DNA of 64,000 nt from DASYLJ01 sp964432595 (GTDB taxonomy: Bacteria; Desulfobacterota; Binatia; DP-6). The stretch spans positions 310,001 through 374,000 of the forward strand of contig CAYSOF010000004.1 in assembly GCA_964432595.1 (NCBI GenBank), written 5' to 3'. Below are positions 60,471 to 64,000 of this stretch, one piece after another (the stretch's first letter is position 1; the number at the start of each line of letters is the position of its first letter). Made by a program: the position numbers and the translations under genes. Under the pieces are notes generated by a model, which was not told where the DNA came from, did no database searches, and saw nothing but the letters and a program-made list of their open reading frames with translations.

Positions 60471-61349
60471 GTGACAACGCCCCTCGCGGGCGATACAGCA
60501 AGGCCCGTGCTGGGCCTGCCATGGCTCGACCGTCCCACCTTCATCATCGGGTGCGGGCGCTCGGGGACCACGATCCTCGGGACGGTGTTGTCGCATCATC
60601 CCGCGGTCACCTACCTGAACGAGCCGCGCGAGCTGTGGGTCCGCTGTACGCCCGCGGCCGACATCTGGAGCCCCGAGGCACGCGCCCGCGGCGGATCCCT
60701 GGCACTCGATGCCGCGGCCGCGAGCTGGGCCACGCGACGGCGCCTTCGCCGCCTGCTCGCACGACGGGTTGCCCGCAGCGGACGTTCCCGGCTCGTCGAG
60801 AAGCTGCCGATCAACAGCTTCCGCCTCGGCTTCATCGACGCCGCCCTGCCCGACGCGCGCTACGTCCACATCGTCCGCGACGGCGTCGAGGTGGCGCGCT
60901 CGATCGCACACTGGTGCCGCGACAAGGAGTGGTTCGGCGCGGACGACTACAAGTGGAAGCTCCTCGTCGCATACGCGGAGCGGCAGGCGCGCTATCGCGA
61001 GCTTGCCGCACTGTGCCGGGACGACTATGCGCGCGGCCTGCTCGAGTGGCGGCTCAGCGAGGACGCGGCGCTCGAGTTTCTCGCGGTGCTCCCAGCATCG
61101 CGCCACCTGCAGGTCCGCTACGAGGAGTTCGTGCGCGCGCCGGGCGACGTCCTGGCCCACATCGAGCGGTTCCTCGATCTCGAGCACTCCGTCGCGGCAC
61201 GCCGCTTCGCGGAGACCGACGTGACCGGTCCGTCGCGTCCACCCGCGGCGCCGCCCGACCCCGTGCTCACCGAACGCATCGCCGGACCGTTGCTCCGCCG
61301 GCTCGGCTACCGTCACGACGATGCCGCCGCGGTGAGCCCGTCCGCCTGA
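60471..61349 (+). CDS. Sulfotransferase-family protein
   Basis: A 292-residue PAPS-dependent sulfotransferase-like enzyme. The 5'-phosphosulphate loop is FIIGCGRSGTTILGTVLSHHP (read FIIGCGRSGTT), and the 3'-phosphate site is YVHIVRDGVEVARSI. It would move sulphate to a carbohydrate or other hydroxyl. It starts at a GTG four bases after the sulfatase-fold gene. With the next genes it suggests building of a decorated surface glycan. Confidence 0.85.
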   Translation: MTTPLAGDTARPVLGLPWLDRPTFIIGCGRSGTTILGTVLSHHPAVTYLNEPRELWVRCTPAADIWSPEARARGGSLALDAAAASWATRRRLRRLLARRVARSGRSRLVEKLPINSFRLGFIDAALPDARYVHIVRDGVEVARSIAHWCRDKEWFGADDYKWKLLVAYAERQARYRELAALCRDDYARGLLEWRLSEDAALEFLAVLPASRHLQVRYEEFVRAPGDVLAHIERFLDLEHSVAARRFAETDVTGPSRPPAAPPDPVLTERIAGPLLRRLGYRHDDAAAVSPSA

Positions 61350-61355
61350 GGCACC

Positions 61356-62969
61356 ATGTCGCGACCCGTGGTCATCGTCAGCCTCGACGGCGGCGCCTTC
61401 CCGATCCTGGACCGGCTGATCGCCGCGGGGGACATGCCGACGCTCGCCGCGATGGTGCGCGACGGCGCGCGCGGCGTGCTCCGCTCGAGCATCCCGCCGA
61501 TCACGCCCGTCGCGTGGACGTCGTTCCTCACCGGCAAGCGCCCCGGCAAGCACGGCATCTACGACTTCCGCATCTACGATCCGGCCGGCTACCGAGACGC
61601 GTTCGTCACGAGCCGCGCCGTTCGCGACGCCACGCTGGGCGAGCTGCTCACCGCGGCAGGCAAGCGCGTCGCCATCGTGAACCTGCCGATGATGTACCCG
61701 CCACCCGAGAACGCGGGCACGGTCGTGTCCGGGTTCGACACGCCGTCGACGGCGGCGGCCTTCACCCACCCGCCGGCGTTGCGCGACCGCATCCTCGAGG
61801 CGATGCCCGACTACGGATTTGTCGCGACCGTCGACGGACCGCTCACCGCGGCGATCGACGACGCCACCTTCGCTCGCTTCGCGGACGCCGCCGAGCGGTC
61901 CATCGAGCAGCGCGACACCGTCGCGCGGATGCTGCTGGCCGACGGTCCGTGGGACGCGTTCGTGCTGCATCACCAGGACACCGACGCCCTGCAACACAAG
62001 CTCTGGCACGCGCTCATGACCGACGCCGAGCCGGTGCGCTGGGAGCGACTGCGCGCGGTGTATCGACGCCTCGATGCGCACCTGGCCGCGGTCTTCGACG
62101 CCGCGCCACCCGAGGCGCTCCGTCTGATCGTGTCGGATCACGGCTTCGGCCCACACCATGGGCGCGTCTTTCCAAACGTCCTCCTGCGAAAATGGGGCTA
62201 CATCAGCCAGCCCGGACGGTGGCGCGCGAAGCTCGAACGCTCCGTACGGAAGCGGCTCACGTCGCTCGGGATGGCGGACGCGGAGGCGCCGAAGAACGGA
62301 CGGTGGGAGGTACGCGTGCGCGAGCACGGCTTCGCGAGCGCCCTGCCCGTGCGCTGGGACGCCACGCGCGCCTACGTCGCCACCGCCGAGATATACGGGA
62401 TGCTCTACCTGAACCTGCGCGGACGCGAGCCCGAGGGCATCGTCGAGCCGGCTGACGCCGAAGGGCTGCTCCACGAGCTCGCGGAGAAGCTCCGCGGTGT
62501 GCGGGATCCGCACGACGGGTCGGCGGTATTCACGGACGTACTGCGCGGCACGGAGGTCGATCCGGTCGACGTCCACGGCCGGCGTCCCGATCTGGTGCTG
62601 GTGCCGCGCGCCGATCTGACAGTCTCGCGCGACCTCAACGATCGGCTCTGGATCGAGCGGTACGACGCCGAGCTCGGGACGCACCGGCCGGAAGGGATCC
62701 TCCTCGCCGCCGGCCCCGGCGTGCCGGCGACGGCGCTCGAGCGGGCCGTCGATCTGGTCGACCTCCTGCCGACCGTGCTCGCCGCCTCGGGCGTGCCGGT
62801 TCCCGACGACGTCGACGGCCGACTCCTCGCGGAGCTATTCGAGACGCCGCCGGCGATGGAACGGGTCGCAGCGGGTCCACGCGACGGAGCGAAGCCCGGC
62901 GCCGGCCTTTCGGCGGAAGAAGAAGACGACGTCGCGGAACGGCTGCGGGCGCTCGGCTATCTCGCATGA
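61356..62969 (+). CDS. Type I phosphodiesterase-fold protein
   Basis: A 537-residue cytoplasmic alkaline-phosphatase-superfamily enzyme of the nucleotide pyrophosphatase type. VIVSLDGGAFPILDRLIAAGDMPTL and the Thr nucleophile in PPITPVAWTSFLTGKRPGKHG are typical; LHHQDTDALQHKLW and LIVSDHGFGPHHG hold metal ligands. There is no signal peptide. It ends AERLRALGYLA. Similar genes sit in polysaccharide clusters, where the substrate is often unknown. The stop overlaps the following glycosyltransferase gene by four bases. Confidence 0.83.
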   Translation: MSRPVVIVSLDGGAFPILDRLIAAGDMPTLAAMVRDGARGVLRSSIPPITPVAWTSFLTGKRPGKHGIYDFRIYDPAGYRDAFVTSRAVRDATLGELLTAAGKRVAIVNLPMMYPPPENAGTVVSGFDTPSTAAAFTHPPALRDRILEAMPDYGFVATVDGPLTAAIDDATFARFADAAERSIEQRDTVARMLLADGPWDAFVLHHQDTDALQHKLWHALMTDAEPVRWERLRAVYRRLDAHLAAVFDAAPPEALRLIVSDHGFGPHHGRVFPNVLLRKWGYISQPGRWRAKLERSVRKRLTSLGMADAEAPKNGRWEVRVREHGFASALPVRWDATRAYVATAEIYGMLYLNLRGREPEGIVEPADAEGLLHELAEKLRGVRDPHDGSAVFTDVLRGTEVDPVDVHGRRPDLVLVPRADLTVSRDLNDRLWIERYDAELGTHRPEGILLAAGPGVPATALERAVDLVDLLPTVLAASGVPVPDDVDGRLLAELFETPPAMERVAAGPRDGAKPGAGLSAEEEDDVAERLRALGYLA

Positions 62970-64000
62970 GCGGGACGCGGCCGCGCGTCAGCGTCGTCAT
63001 CCCCGTCTACAACCTGCGGACCTTCCTTCCCGAGGCGATCGACTCGGCGCTGGCCCAGACCGTCCCCGTCGAGGTGGTCGTCGTCGACGACGGCTCGACC
63101 GACGGAAGCGGCGACGTCGCCGCGCGCTACGGCGACCGCGTTCGCGTCGTCCGGCAGGAGAACCGCGGACTGTCCGCGGCGCGCAATACCGGTATCGCTC
63201 ATGCGACGGGCGACCTCCTCCAGTTCCTCGACGCCGACGATCGCATTCTCCCGGACAAGGCGGCGACGGCGATCGCCGTATTCGACGCCGACCCGCGCGC
63301 CGGCGTCGTCTACAGCGGCTGCCGGTTCATCGACGAGGCAAACCGCGTGCTGCCACAGCATGGATGGTCGCGCGACGAGGGCGCCGTCCTGCCACGCCTC
63401 GTCCTCGGCAATCTGATCAATCCGGTCGCGGCGATCGTGCGCCGGGAGCTCGTGGAGGCCACGGGCGGCTTCGACGTGACGCTGACGTCGCTCGAGGACT
63501 GGGACGTGTGGCTCCGCATCACACGCGACGGGGCGCTCTGGCGCTGCGTCGACCGGCCGCTCGCCGAGTACCGCGTGCGCGACGCCGGCATGCACCAGAA
63601 CGTCCGCCGCATGCGCGAGAACCGCGTGCGCGTCCTCGACAAGCTCTTCACCGGGCCGCCGCTCCCGGCCGAAGTTCAGGCGCTGCGGCCGCGGGCGTAT
63701 CAGAATGCCTGGCTGCTCGCGGCCTGCCTGCACTATGCGACCGGTGACTTCGCAGGCGGGGCGCACGCGTTCCACGAAGCCGTCCGGGCGCGGCCGGCCA
63801 TGCTCGGCGAACGCGAGACCGTCCGCCTGATGGCGCGCTGGTGCCTGCCGCTCGGAGAGCAGCGCGAGGCCGAGGTGGTCGCCCGGTGGCGGACCATCGG
63901 CGCCCTGCTCCGGCGGATGCTCGACGACCTGTTCGCCACGCCCGACCTCGAGCACGCGATCCGCGCCTTGCGAGGCACGGCACGACGGACGGTGTGGGCG
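62966..64000 (+). CDS. Family 2 glycosyltransferase, cut by window end
   Basis: At least 345 residues, still open at the last base. It starts with an ATG overlapping the previous stop (ATGA). SVVIPVYNLRTFLPEAI, VVVDDGSTDGSGDVAARYG, NRGLSAARNTGIAHATGD and the DxD in LQFLDADDRIL are GT-A family 2 motifs, and LEDWDVWLRI holds the likely catalytic base. The region after about residue 220 is helical and TPR-like. It would transfer an activated sugar onto a growing glycan. The stop lies beyond the window. Confidence 0.88.
   Translation, partial: MSGTRPRVSVVIPVYNLRTFLPEAIDSALAQTVPVEVVVVDDGSTDGSGDVAARYGDRVRVVRQENRGLSAARNTGIAHATGDLLQFLDADDRILPDKAATAIAVFDADPRAGVVYSGCRFIDEANRVLPQHGWSRDEGAVLPRLVLGNLINPVAAIVRRELVEATGGFDVTLTSLEDWDVWLRITRDGALWRCVDRPLAEYRVRDAGMHQNVRRMRENRVRVLDKLFTGPPLPAEVQALRPRAYQNAWLLAACLHYATGDFAGGAHAFHEAVRARPAMLGERETVRLMARWCLPLGEQREAEVVARWRTIGALLRRMLDDLFATPDLEHAIRALRGTARRTVWA

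Overview
The window is high-GC bacterial chromosome (by eye around 70% G+C) with dense, mostly overlapping genes and no rRNA, tRNA or CRISPR array that I can see. The order ftsH-folP-cdaA-ybbR-glmM-nnr-tsaE-lysC-cimA resembles gene orders of deltaproteobacteria in the broad sense. Secreted proteins with cysteine-rich CxDGxxCNGxExC repeats and a lineage-looking C-terminal domain suggest an uncultured group such as Binatota/Desulfobacterota_B or a myxobacterial relative. That placement is inference; no marker gene was compared.

Layout. 0.1-8.8 kb is mixed: a ClpP-family peptidase, an N-acyl-D-amino-acid deacylase-like amidohydrolase, a RES/Xre toxin-antitoxin pair with a palindromic operator, two convergent secreted proteins sharing a C-terminal domain, a membrane-anchored repeat protein, a small Excalibur-like protein and a crotonase. 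8.8-13.4 kb holds a subtilase with Cys-rich repeats, a ClC channel with CBS domains and a MarR-type regulator. 13.5-34.2 kb is one long plus-strand run of tightly spaced genes: tilS, ftsH, folP, the c-di-AMP/cell-wall trio cdaA-ybbR-glmM, nnr, tsaE, lysC, cimA, a cysteine desulfurase feeding mnmA and mtaB, then rnc, a secreted sedolisin, era and der. 34.1-37.2 kb, on the minus strand, holds a gamma-carbonic-anhydrase-like protein and a large secreted FG-GAP/PKD/pectate-lyase-like protein whose PKD domain is split by an insert. 37.6-51.6 kb is again plus strand: guaB-guaA, a DHFR-like reductase, dnaE, hflX, a CDP-alcohol phosphatidyltransferase, a LolA-like protein, an IMPase-like phosphatase and a peptide-type ABC transporter lacking its ATPases. 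51.7-52.2 kb holds a frameshifted small secreted protein gene and a hairpin.

52,374-54,826 is the most interesting part. It is a 2.45-kb IS1-like insertion bounded by perfect 17-bp terminal inverted repeats and an 8-bp target duplication. Besides its DDE transposase it carries three passenger genes: a small basic protein, a small acidic protein, and a proteasome/HslV-like Ntn hydrolase with Thr1, Asp17 and Lys33 in proteasomal register. Three copies of one palindrome lie ahead of its three transcription units, so the element looks like a regulated cargo-bearing transposon.

To the right (54.9-58.5 kb) are a MoxR ATPase with its VWA partner, a BFN/DUF151 protein with an apparently leaderless start, and a TPR membrane protein. 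58.7-64 kb is a probable surface-glycan cluster: a sulfatase-fold hydrolase, a sulfotransferase, a phosphodiesterase-fold protein and a GT2 glycosyltransferase cut by the window end.
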